Assembly: GCA_963706835.1 (NCBI GenBank)
Contig: CAVPOB010000002.1
Coordinates: 1-64,000, forward strand
From: CAVXYG01 sp963706835
Lineage (GTDB): Bacteria; Actinomycetota; Actinomycetes; S36-B12; GCA-2699445
Length of the DNA stretch: 64,000 nt
Reading direction: 5' to 3'
The translations under genes and the position numbers were made by a program. This document shows, in pieces, positions 37,696 through 46,301 of this stretch (position 1 is the stretch's first letter; each line of letters starts with the position of its first letter). The notes below the pieces were generated by a model, which saw only the letters and a program-made list of their open reading frames with translations, was not told the origin of the DNA and searched no databases.

Positions 37696-39366
37696 TCAGA
37701 TCGGCCCAGCTGCGCGCGCCTCGCGGAGATCGTTGCGGCTCTCCCCGAACAGCAGGTGCTGATAGCCGCCGCGGTCGACCCGCTGGTGCGCGCCGGCCAC
37801 CGAGAAGAACCAGTTCTCGAAGCCGCCATCACCCTTCTTCACGAACGCCACCCAGTCCTGCCCCGGATAGGCGGTCTCGGCCGCATTCAGCAGGGCCTGC
37901 GTCCGTGCCACGGCTCCGCGAAGACCCCCCAGGCCGGAGACCCCCGCGTTCAACCTGGCAACAAACTCGTCGCTGCCCATGTCGACCTCGCTGGACAGCG
38001 ACCGGGGCGCCCACACCCAGTAGTTCATCCCCTCCACGTGATGGGTGAGCTCCTGGTACTCGCGGGGCTCCCCCGAGAACATCCAGTGAGACTCCCAACG
38101 ATCCTTCAGGGCAATCACGTTCAGCTGCCGGTCACGAACGACGTGCCGCAGGAACGTGACGAAGTGAGATCCACGGTCTCGGGCCTGCTCCCCCGAGTCA
38201 CCCGGTTGGCCGCGATCGGCACCGAAGACCACCTGGTGCGTGAGCACCTTCAGGTCGTCCTTGTACTGGGGGAACGTGCTGTGCCAGAAGTTGTGCGCGA
38301 TGATCTGCGCGATCAGGCCCGCGCCGGGGAAGTCCATCATCACAATGCCCGTGGTGCGCTGCTGGTTCCCGCCCAGGAAGTAGTCGAACGCCAGCGCGTT
38401 CTGGCCGTCATGGACACCGAGCTCATCACCCCCAGCAACCATGTAGGGGTATGGCCCGTCCCAATCCCCGACGCCATTCATCTCGTTGAAGTAGATGCTG
38501 TCGGCCGAGCCCGCCGCCGTCGCCTGAAGTGCCTGACGCACCCCCTTGGAGTCCCTGCTTCCGAACCACTTCACCTTGTCGAAGCCGATCGCTGGGAGCG
38601 TGCCGCTACTGGCGATCCGGAACGGTGCCTGGTTGAGCTTCGGGAACCCCAGCCCGTCGATCGAGCCACCGTCAGTGCCGAGGCATCCCGCATCGACGAT
38701 GATCATCCTGCCCCGCAGTTCGCCCAGTGTGGGGTTGGCGGACCCGGTGAATCCGGTCCCGTTCCACCCGTACGCGAAGTCGGCGTAGGTCTGCGTCGGC
38801 GCGTCCGGGGCTGGCGCGGCCAGATACGACTGCAGGACCTCCGCCGCCGACTGTCGTGTGTGCCCAGCGAACAGCAGGCGGGCCGGTCGACCGCCCGGGA
38901 AGTGGTCCTGGACCCAGCCGACGTGCTTTCGTCCGCCCGGGGTGTCCCTCGCGTCCTCCAGCACTCTCACGAACACCGTGTCATCAGTGCTGCGGCGCAG
39001 GAACGCAGCAATCACCGCCAGCACGTCCGCGCCGAACCATGCGTTCTGCAGGGTCGGGCCGTGCGTGATCGTGAAGTACGTCGGAGTGAGGGTCCCGTCC
39101 TCGCGCTCGCCCTGGACTCGGACCACGCGGATGTCCAGCGCACGGATGCCCGCACGCAACTGGTCCCGGAGTGGGAGCGACTGACACTGGGCGCTGTCGG
39201 CAACCAGCGGGTGCCCATGCACCGCCATCGTGTCGTGCGTGCCCGGGATCGACAGCTCGCTCAACCGAACGGCGTCCGGGAGCCATCGCATCCAGTTGGC
39301 AGCGATGAGCTTCACCTGCTGCTCCGAGTAGTACTCGTTCTCCCGCCTCTTCACAGTCGGTGTCAT
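37696..39366 (-). CDS. PI-PLC X-domain phosphodiesterase-like protein
   Basis: ATG 39366 begins MTPTVKRRENEYYSEQQ; the frame is open further upstream but Arg/Ser-rich and non-coding in look. The X-domain is clear: RLSELSIPGTHDTMA (first catalytic His), LRDQLRAGIRALDIRV and TYFTITHGPTLQN (second His). About 556 residues, with a long C-terminal half I do not recognise. Known activity: cleavage of phosphoinositide-type headgroups or related phosphodiesters. No signal peptide is seen. Confidence 0.85.
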   Translation of the reverse strand: MTPTVKRRENEYYSEQQVKLIAANWMRWLPDAVRLSELSIPGTHDTMAVHGHPLVADSAQCQSLPLRDQLRAGIRALDIRVVRVQGEREDGTLTPTYFTITHGPTLQNAWFGADVLAVIAAFLRRSTDDTVFVRVLEDARDTPGGRKHVGWVQDHFPGGRPARLLFAGHTRQSAAEVLQSYLAAPAPDAPTQTYADFAYGWNGTGFTGSANPTLGELRGRMIIVDAGCLGTDGGSIDGLGFPKLNQAPFRIASSGTLPAIGFDKVKWFGSRDSKGVRQALQATAAGSADSIYFNEMNGVGDWDGPYPYMVAGGDELGVHDGQNALAFDYFLGGNQQRTTGIVMMDFPGAGLIAQIIAHNFWHSTFPQYKDDLKVLTHQVVFGADRGQPGDSGEQARDRGSHFVTFLRHVVRDRQLNVIALKDRWESHWMFSGEPREYQELTHHVEGMNYWVWAPRSLSSEVDMGSDEFVARLNAGVSGLGGLRGAVARTQALLNAAETAYPGQDWVAFVKKGDGGFENWFFSVAGAHQRVDRGGYQHLLFGESRNDLREARAAGPI

Positions 39367-39710
39367 CAGTCCCGCCTCTCCACGGCCCGGGCTGCTCTCA
39401 TCCCGAGCGGACTCCCGCATGCGACGGCCGGACAAGTGGCCAAGGTCACTCGGGCACGCGGGGCGCCTCGTGGAATGTGTCTTCGAGGCCCCTTCTCGAC
39501 CTCTCTCTTGCCACTTCGAGGACTGCCCCGATGCGAACCACTGGCCGTGCACGGATGCCGGCGACGGGTATCGAGCCGCCGGCCGCGATGCCCCTGCCCA
39601 CCACCGCCGGCGCGGCGTCGCTGGTCTCGCCGTGTGCGGCGGCGGTCGGTGCCCGCACTGCTCGCGGCACAATTCCAGGCAGGGGCAACCATCCACACGG
39701 GCGCCGAGCA
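39367..39710. other. Junction zone with gene fragment
   Basis: No intact gene. Near 39690-39735 the + strand encodes HTGAEHYRFAAQALA, resembling ATGAEHYRVAARHLV in the DUF6880-like gene at 40235-41464. A scrap of a related gene thus abuts the truncated mazF copy. Confidence 0.4.
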
Positions 39711-39950
39711 CTACCGATTCGCGGCCCAGGCCCTTGCACCTGGCACGGTCAAGATGTTGTCGCAGCTGACGACGCTCGCGTGGTCCAGTCCGTTGGCCTG
39801 ACCCACCGGGACCTCCGTCGACAGGCCCCGCACGGTCGTGGTGATGGGCGCCACGGTGACGCGGGCCAGGTGCGGGCGGACGATCTCACGGGTGAGCACC
39901 AGGACGGGGCGCACCTCGTCCAGCCGGGCGGCGTGGATGGGACGCATCAT
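39711..39950 (-). pseudogene. Truncated MazF copy
   Basis: Identical in most positions to the toxin at 34636-34935 up to SCDNILTVP, then replaced by an unrelated GARAWAANR tail. The last ~30 residues (final helix) are lost, so toxicity is doubtful. Starts at the stop of its antitoxin. Confidence 0.8.
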
Positions 39951-40183
39951 TCGAGGTCGTCCATGCGGGTGGACATCGCGTGGCGGGCCACCGCGTCGGC
40001 GTCCGCGTCGGGACCCGCGGCGGCCAGGATCGCGGCGTCCCGCTCGGTGATGCGGCGGCGGCGCTCCCGCTCCAGTGCGCGCGTCACCACCGCAGCGCGG
40101 CTGCCGGCGTCGCCGGTCCTGACCAGATCGTCGATGAACGCGACCAGGTCATCGGGCAGGCGCACGGCGATCTGCGTACTCAT
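39947..40183 (-). CDS. Ribbon-helix-helix antitoxin, second copy
   Basis: 78 residues differing from the 34935-35171 antitoxin at only a few sites (e.g. Ala to Thr, Leu to Val, Lys to Met, last Asp to Glu). Intact although its toxin is truncated, so it could act as an extra antitoxin for the intact MazF. Confidence 0.85.
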   Translation of the reverse strand: MSTQIAVRLPDDLVAFIDDLVRTGDAGSRAAVVTRALERERRRRITERDAAILAAAGPDADADAVARHAMSTRMDDLE

Positions 40184-40234
40184 CCCAAGACGCTACCGAC
40201 TTGGGATGCACCGAAACGGACGTCAGAGTCCTTC

Positions 40235-41464
40235 CTACGGCAGCCCCGCCCGGTCGAACTCCTGCTGCAGCCGTGGCCTGCGCCGGTTGTCCTCGCGCAG
40301 CTGCGCAATCAGCGCATCCACCGGCTCGGCGTGCTCGGTCCCCGCGGCGATGCGGCGCATCCTGACCAGGTGTCGCGCGGCGACCCGGTAGTGCTCGGCC
40401 CCGGTCGCGACCAGCTCGTGCTCGACGAGCCGGGTCAGGACCGGCAGCACGGCGAGCGGATCGATCCGCTCGTAGGCCTTCGCCAGCTCCAGCCAGGTGC
40501 GGTCGTCGTGCAGGTCCAGTTCGTGGGCCAGCGTCCACGCCAGGTCCGGCTCCTGCAGCGTGTTCAGCGCGAACAGCACCGCGTCGCGCGGGTGGGCGCG
40601 CAGCGCGGCCTGGACCGCCTCCCGATAGTCCGGCCACTGCGCGCCGCAGGCCCGGTACAGTTCCGCGGCCGTGCCCGACGTCGGCCAGCGCTCGAACACC
40701 CACCAGCGGGCGGGGAGCACCTCGTCGGGCCGGTGCTCGGCGAGCAGCCGGCACCAGCGGGACGCGGCCTTCTTCGACTGGTGGCCGCGGTCGAACGCTG
40801 CCGCCTGCCTCGCCCAGTCGATGGCCAGGTCGACCTCGCCGATCTCCTCGAACGCCTCGGCGGTGTCCTCCAGCCACGCAGCCACCCGCCGATCGCGGGC
40901 GTGCGTGGCGATGATCGCGTCGATGTCGTGGTCCAGGACCGCCAGCCGCCGATCGTTGAAGTCCAGGGTGAACCACGCGTGGGCGTGCGGGCCGCTCCAC
41001 CGCGCGTCGTCGGCGGGCCGTGGCGCGAACCGTTCCCGCAGCTCCTCCAACCGTCGGCGGTAGGCCGCCATCCCCGCCTCGCCCAGGGCGGGGGCGTACG
41101 CGACGGGGTCGATGGTGAAGAAGTCGCACGGGTTGTCGAACTGGAAGCGGACCATCCAGTCGACCAGCCGACGGGACGGCGCGGCGGCCGCGGCCGCGAC
41201 ACCCGGGTGCAGGTCCAGCAGGTCGCGGCATGCGTCGCCGATGATGCCGCTGGAGTCGTCGGCGCGCATGATCACCCGCAGGGCCGACGCGATGGCCCGC
41301 TCGGTGACGTCGAGCACCACCAACGGATCCTCGGTCCCTGCCGCCTCGCGCAGCAGCGTCACCGCGTCGTGCATCTGCGCGCCGTGCTCGTTCGCCGCGC
41401 GCCAGCGGGACAGATCCGCGCGGGTCCGGATCAGGGGCAGGACCTCATCGGCCAATCGGCTCAT
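40235..41464 (-). CDS. DUF6880-like helical-repeat protein
   Basis: 409 residues, almost all alpha-helical with TPR-like periodicity (EVDLAIDWARQAAAFD, ELYRACGAQWPDYREAVQAALRAHP, WLELAKAYERIDPLAVLPVL). Resembles DUF6880 proteins that accompany SWIM zinc-finger genes; no catalytic motif is seen. No leader. Starts 50 bases downstream of nothing coding; monocistronic. Confidence 0.65.
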   Translation of the reverse strand: MSRLADEVLPLIRTRADLSRWRAANEHGAQMHDAVTLLREAAGTEDPLVVLDVTERAIASALRVIMRADDSSGIIGDACRDLLDLHPGVAAAAAAPSRRLVDWMVRFQFDNPCDFFTIDPVAYAPALGEAGMAAYRRRLEELRERFAPRPADDARWSGPHAHAWFTLDFNDRRLAVLDHDIDAIIATHARDRRVAAWLEDTAEAFEEIGEVDLAIDWARQAAAFDRGHQSKKAASRWCRLLAEHRPDEVLPARWWVFERWPTSGTAAELYRACGAQWPDYREAVQAALRAHPRDAVLFALNTLQEPDLAWTLAHELDLHDDRTWLELAKAYERIDPLAVLPVLTRLVEHELVATGAEHYRVAARHLVRMRRIAAGTEHAEPVDALIAQLREDNRRRPRLQQEFDRAGLP

Positions 41465-41706
41465 GTGGTCATGATGGCGGGCGGGCCGGGACGGGCATCA
41501 GCACCCCACGCCCGACCCCGCCTCACCCGGCCCGCGCCATCCGCGGCACCGCCGCCGTCCCAGCAGCCCGGCGGACGGCCTTGCGTCCTTCCACGCGGCC
41601 GCAGCATTGCCGGCGGTGGTGGAAGCGCCGATCCCAGACGCGCACTCGGCCGCCGAACCCTCCCCGTCACGCTCATCGGTATCACGACCGAGGCGATCAC
41701 CGCGCC

Positions 41707-43223
41707 CTACGTGACGCTCAAGGTGTGCACCCGCAGTCCTGCTTCCCATTGCTTGGTGATCTCACGCCGGAAGTCACGATAGGCGAAGCCGGGGAGTTGG
41801 ATCTCGCTTCCCGTGCCCGGCCGCCACACGGCCGAGTACTGCACCTCGCCGTTGAGCACGTGGGTGTCCAGCAGGTGCAGCCGCCACCCATCACCCCACA
41901 ACTCGTCGTAGCGCGCCCGGAACTCGTCGTAGCTCACCGAGTACTTCTGCCACTCGCCCTCCGTGCCCGGCCGCCACACCGCCGAGTAGAGCACCTCGCC
42001 GTCGACCACATGCGTGTCCAGCAGGTGCAGCCGCCACCCATCACCCCACAACTCGTCGTAGCGCGCCCGGAACTCGTCGTAGCTCACCGAGTACTTCTGC
42101 CACTCGCCCTCCGTGCCCGGCCGCCACACCGCCGAGTACGAGCACCTCGCCGTCGACCACATGCGTGTCCAGGAGAGCACCTCGCCGTCGACCACATGTT
42201 GCAGGCTGCGCCAGCCTTCCTGCCAGAGCTGGTCGTACTTCTGCCGGAACTGCGAGTACCTCCAGCCGAAGACGTGGCGCTCGTCGTCAGTGGCCGGTGC
42301 CATGACGGCCGTCCACGCCCCGGAGCGGTCCTTCAGCAGATCTGCGCGGAACTGGAAGTCGAGAGCGTCGCGGACCTTGATCCCCTGTTGGCGGGAGAAC
42401 CGGGCGGTTTCCACGCTCTGGCAGCCCTGGTAGTAACTCATGATGTTGAGTCGATCCGGCTGCGTGTAGTAGTCCTTGGTGGAACCGTCAGAGAATGCAG
42501 CGGTCATCTTCACCGTCGCCACCGGACCGCAAGCGCTGCCGCCATTGACGAACGCCAAGACCTTCGGGCCCGGGTCGGCTGGCGTATCCTCGACCCCACT
42601 CGGACGGTCGCCATCGAGGGCGTGCAGGCCGAGCGCCTTGTTGAGCCCGTTGTTGACGGCCTTGGAGATGAGCACCGCAGCACCAGCCGGCGTCTCTGGC
42701 TCCGCGACCATGGGTGTGCTCGAGCCCGAAGTAGTGACCCACTTCGTGGGCGACCTTCTGCGGATCGATCGCCTTGTACATGCGGACGTAGAGGTGCCGC
42801 TCATCGGAGAACGCAGGGTTGCTGTCTCTCTTCACTTCACCATCGGCGTGAAGGTACTCGTATCTGCTGCCGTCGAAGTCGCGGAAGTAGATCACCAGTT
42901 CATCGCGGACGTTCATCGCGAACGCGCGTTGCGCCGTCACGTTCGGATTCGTGCCATCGATGGCATCCACGGACGGGGGAGGCACCATGATCGTGCCGCC
43001 GCTGAACGGCACGTCCTCGTTGAGCGCTGCATCCGACAGTTCCGTGATGTCCGCACGAGGGTCGAACACGAGCGCCACGCCGATCTTCTCGTAGATCGTC
43101 CGCAGGTCCCGGACAAGGCCGATCAGGTTCCTTCTGCGTGAAGCTGCCGGAGTAGATCGGCGAGGTGCTCCCGGTCGAGCCGTCGTTTCCGGTCACCACC
43201 AGGTGAAGACGAACTTCCCGCAT
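41707..43223 (-). CDS. Metzincin-type metalloprotease with BTRD1-like repeats, two frameshifts
   Basis: ATG 43223 has GGAGGTGTCCGCC before it. The segments MREVRLHLVVTGNDGS, NLIGLVRDLRTIYEKIGVALVFDP, then VAHEVGHYFGLEHTH (HExxHxxGxxH zinc site) and DRLNIMSYYQGC (Met-turn) follow in order but in different frames (shifts near 43132 and 42713). The C-terminus holds about four repeats of WQKYSVSYDEFRARYDELW / GWRLHLLDTHV-DGEV-YSAVWRPGT, the bacterial tandem repeat domain 1 pattern. Likely a protease acting outside the cell, yet no signal peptide is visible. Confidence 0.7.
41813..42170. repeat. 150-bp tandem repeat within the metzincin gene
   Basis: Near-identical units repeat at 41821, 41971 and 42121 (CCGCCACAC markers), each coding one 50-residue BTRD1-like unit. 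After 42137 about 24 bases (GAGCACCTCGCCGTCGACCA core) are duplicated, producing a local frame switch that is compensated. Confidence 0.85.
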
Positions 43224-43372
43224 GGCGGACACCTCCCTCGAGGTTCACCTGCTCAGCACCAGCCTCCGCTCAGCGATCGGGGTGCGTCAAGGATTCGGGA
43301 CTGATCCTCTGGGGTCGCGTCGGGGCAGCCGTCCGGTTCTGCCGGTTCGGCGGCCGGGCGGCGCGGTGTGCG

Positions 43373-43615
43373 TTCTTCGACGGGTTCGACGACATCACCG
43401 CCTGTCCCGTCATGGTCCTGGACTTCGACCGCCAGCGGATCGGGCGACTGGACTTCTACCGCGGGTCCGGCCCCGCGGGCGTGGAGGTCAACCGGGCCAC
43501 TCAGTTCGGCATGCTCGTCGATGCCGTCGCCGCACTGCGCCGCGACGTCTCGACCGAACTGCTCCAGGCCTGCGTCCACGCGCAGACGCGGGAGTTCGTC
43601 TTCGCCTGAGCGGCC
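43373..43615 (+). pseudogene. 3' duplicate of the small gene at 33158-33535
   Basis: Encodes FFDGFDDITACPVMVLDFD through the C-terminal TREFVFA, matching 33299-33541 with few changes. The 5' part and partner gene are absent. Confidence 0.8.
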
Positions 43616-44329
43616 GACGCCTCATTGAGGGGACAGCGAGCCGGCCCCGCCCGAACGCGCACCGCAACATCTTCGTTGGCACGCTCGGCTCACCACGCAA
43701 TGATCGGTCGAGCCGGTGAGAGGAACCGAACGCCCGCCCATCCGGAAAGGTAGCCGGTCGACCTGCTTCCCACCCGCGCCCGGTTCGCCCCGAGGTCACC
43801 GCTGACCATCCTCCGGGGACGTGGTCCGCTCCGCGAACACGCAGTGAAGCGTGCGGGGACGGGTGGGGCCTCCCAGCGTGTCGAAACTCGCGGGTCCGTG
43901 CACATTCCCCTCGTGCTTCGCCGAGGACCCTCGTAGATCGACACGGTGCAGCCGCACTCGGGGCGCACAGAGTCACGCTCCGTCGAACTCGCCTCGCCGC
44001 GCGGACGGTCATTCCTCGAAGCCGCGGCAGCAGGTCTCCAGCTCGGCGACCTTCCCGCTGCAGCGCCGCCAGCTTCGCCGGTCGTTCGCCGGAGCGGACG
44101 ACGCGGTCGTCATCAGCGCCATGCTGCTGCAGTGCCGGCGCGGCGGCATAGTGTCGCCGGCCCCGTCCCGCGGGCGGCATGCAAAACGGGCCGTCCCCTT
44201 CACGCTTGGGCATGACGAGCCGCACGGCCTCATCCGCTGACGCACCCGGGCCGGTACATCACCGGGAGCCAACCCCGGACAGCGAAGATGGAGCGGCCCC
44301 AGCGCTGCGGCGGGGCCGCTCCATCCGTT
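43616..44329. other. Long intergenic stretch, nothing recognised
   Basis: 714 bases between the duplicated fragment and the nuclease lipoprotein. Several open frames exist, but none shows a family motif or ribosome site; probably decayed sequence. Confidence 0.4.
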
Positions 44330-45532
44330 CTAGCCGATGCAGAACCACCCTCTGCAGTACCGGTAGTCGCCGCCGGAACCGCCGGAACTGCCGCCGGAGC
44401 CGCCGCTGCTCGGGGTGTTCAGCCGCTCTTCGAACTCGTCGTGGTCCACCCAGACTTCGCGCGCGACCTGCGCCGAGGCGCCGGCGTCGTCGATCTGCTC
44501 GGCGAACAGGCCCGCGACGATCAGGAGCACCGAGCGGTTCTCGTCGTCCTCGTCCTCCTCGTTGGCTGCCAGAGCGGCCGCCGGAGCCAGGCACTGGAGC
44601 TGATCCCGGTCGACGGCTCCGCTGGCTTCCCGGTAGTCACCCTCGCGCGGGTGCCACTGGTATCCGTCGTAGGAGTCGTAGCGCGCCACCGCGAGCCTGG
44701 ACAGGATCTGGGAGTAGCCCACGTCGATGAAGGTCTCCTGCCCGTCCTCGCCCTCCTGCGGGACGTCGACGTAGCGCAAGAGCCTGCCGTAGCCATCCTT
44801 GTCGTCCACCGAGTACGGCGATACCAGTTCCACCTCGGTGCCCGGCGGGGCGATGGCCTCAGCGTTGCGCTTGGCGTCCTCAGCGGCCGAGCACTCGTCT
44901 TCCATCTCCGGGGTGTCGATGCCGATCAGCCGCACCCTGCCCTCGCTGGTCTCCACGGTGTCCCCGTCGATCCACTCGACCACCTCGGCGAGCTCTGCCC
45001 TGCCATCCGGGCTGACCGGTTCGAGGCCCCCGTACCGCCCATCGGTTGCCACCCGGCAGTCACAGGCGGCCTCGACACGCTCGGCATCCTCAGCCAGGGC
45101 CTCGCGTACCTCCTGCATTTTGCCGGCCGCCACCAGCGCGCTGCTCTCACCCGAGGCGAAGTCCCGGTCCCGATAGGCGGTCAACGCATCCGAGCGCGCC
45201 GCTGCCGCTTGGTTCAGCAGCGCGGGGACCGTCGAACCGGTCACCGGGTAGCTGGTCGCGAGCTCCTCCACCGCCTCGAGGTCGTCCGCCCAATCGGAGA
45301 CGTAGTCGGAGGTGACGTCGTCAATGGCGGACTCGTCGAAGTCCAACGCGTACTGGCGATCGAGCCCGTCGATCCAGCGGCCGAAATCCTCCGCGGTCTC
45401 CAGTTGCGCCTCGGTGGGGCCGCTGGCCATGCCGGTCGCGATCGGCTCCGGCCACGCGGAGCACGCGCTGAGCACGGTCGCGCCGAGCACGAGCCCGACC
45501 ACGCCGACTCCGCGACGGATTCGTTGCTGCAT
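44330..45532 (-). CDS. Lipoprotein with thermonuclease (SNase) domain
   Basis: ATG 45532 gives a lipoprotein leader ending VLSACS (lipobox LSAC). After a helical spacer (about 40-165) the SNase fold reads VVEWIDGDTVETSEGRVRLIGIDTPE, with the calcium-site Asp and first catalytic Arg region, then RLLRYVDV. The tail is Ser/Gly-rich and ends DYRYCRGWFCIG with two cysteines. Known activity: calcium-dependent DNA/RNA cleavage. Membrane-anchored outside, it could digest extracellular nucleic acid. Confidence 0.83.
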   Translation of the reverse strand: MQQRIRRGVGVVGLVLGATVLSACSAWPEPIATGMASGPTEAQLETAEDFGRWIDGLDRQYALDFDESAIDDVTSDYVSDWADDLEAVEELATSYPVTGSTVPALLNQAAAARSDALTAYRDRDFASGESSALVAAGKMQEVREALAEDAERVEAACDCRVATDGRYGGLEPVSPDGRAELAEVVEWIDGDTVETSEGRVRLIGIDTPEMEDECSAAEDAKRNAEAIAPPGTEVELVSPYSVDDKDGYGRLLRYVDVPQEGEDGQETFIDVGYSQILSRLAVARYDSYDGYQWHPREGDYREASGAVDRDQLQCLAPAAALAANEEDEDDENRSVLLIVAGLFAEQIDDAGASAQVAREVWVDHDEFEERLNTPSSGGSGGSSGGSGGDYRYCRGWFCIG

Positions 45533-46301
45533 CAGGTACTTCCACCCTTTCCAATCACACTTTCCAGCGCTGCTATTCCCGCGGGCCGGACAGGGAAACA
45601 TCCGTCTACGGACCCGCGCACCGTTACGGCCTCAGGACTCGAGGAACGTGCTCGCACTCGCCGCGGCGCCAACCGCCACGAGTTGCTGCCTGCGCCTGGG
45701 TGAAGCTCTCCTCTGCGAGGACTGGCGGCTTCGTCCCTGAGCACGACCCTCGTTGCCGGACGCCCTGCCCGCGTACCCGCGCCCTCAAGCGGCGATCCAA
45801 GTCGATGACGCCGCAGGTTTGGTCCGTTTCCCTACGGGGGCTCGCCTGCTGGTGACCGACGGCGCCGAGGCCACCCTCGATCTGACCGGCACGGCCGATG
45901 CCGAAGGGGACCCGAGATGGCTGCTGCAGGGCTGGGCGATCACGCTGGCCTGGCTGCAACGCGGTCGCCGTTGATGGAAGGGCTGGCATGTCGACCACGT
46001 CCATGGGGCTGCGGGATCGCGGCCATCCTGCTGACCTGCTTCGTGGTTGTCGTCCTCGTCGGCGCATAGCGGCCTTCGCGGCGCCCCCGCGGGAAGGGCT
46101 CCGGCCGGGCACCGCAGCGAAGACCGCTCCGGGGGACAACCCCGCTGAGCCGCAGCAGTTGCCGCTGGCCTTCCGCTGGCGATCCACTCGGATCACCCAC
46201 CCCTGTGACGCAGCCCTCCACCAGACAGGACCAACGGCCCGCGCCCAAACGATCACGATGGAAGTGGCAGCCGCGCGGTGGCGGTGGCTGGGGGTGCGGC
46301 G
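45533..46301. other. Intergenic with a kinase-gene scrap
   Basis: On the - strand near 45670-45735, VLAEESFTQAQAA matches the C-terminal YFAEDSVTQAQAA of the kinase at 30.8 kb, also at DNA level (GCTGCCTGCGC / TGGGTGA blocks). A 73-codon frame at 45753-45974 (+) looks protein-like (VRFPTGARLLVTDGAEATLDL) but has no recognisable family. The rest is blank. Confidence 0.4.

Noticed and set aside
35880..38048. Long + strand frame opposite the RCC1 protein
   Set aside because: His/Arg/Gly-rich mirror of repeats on the other strand; no coding features.
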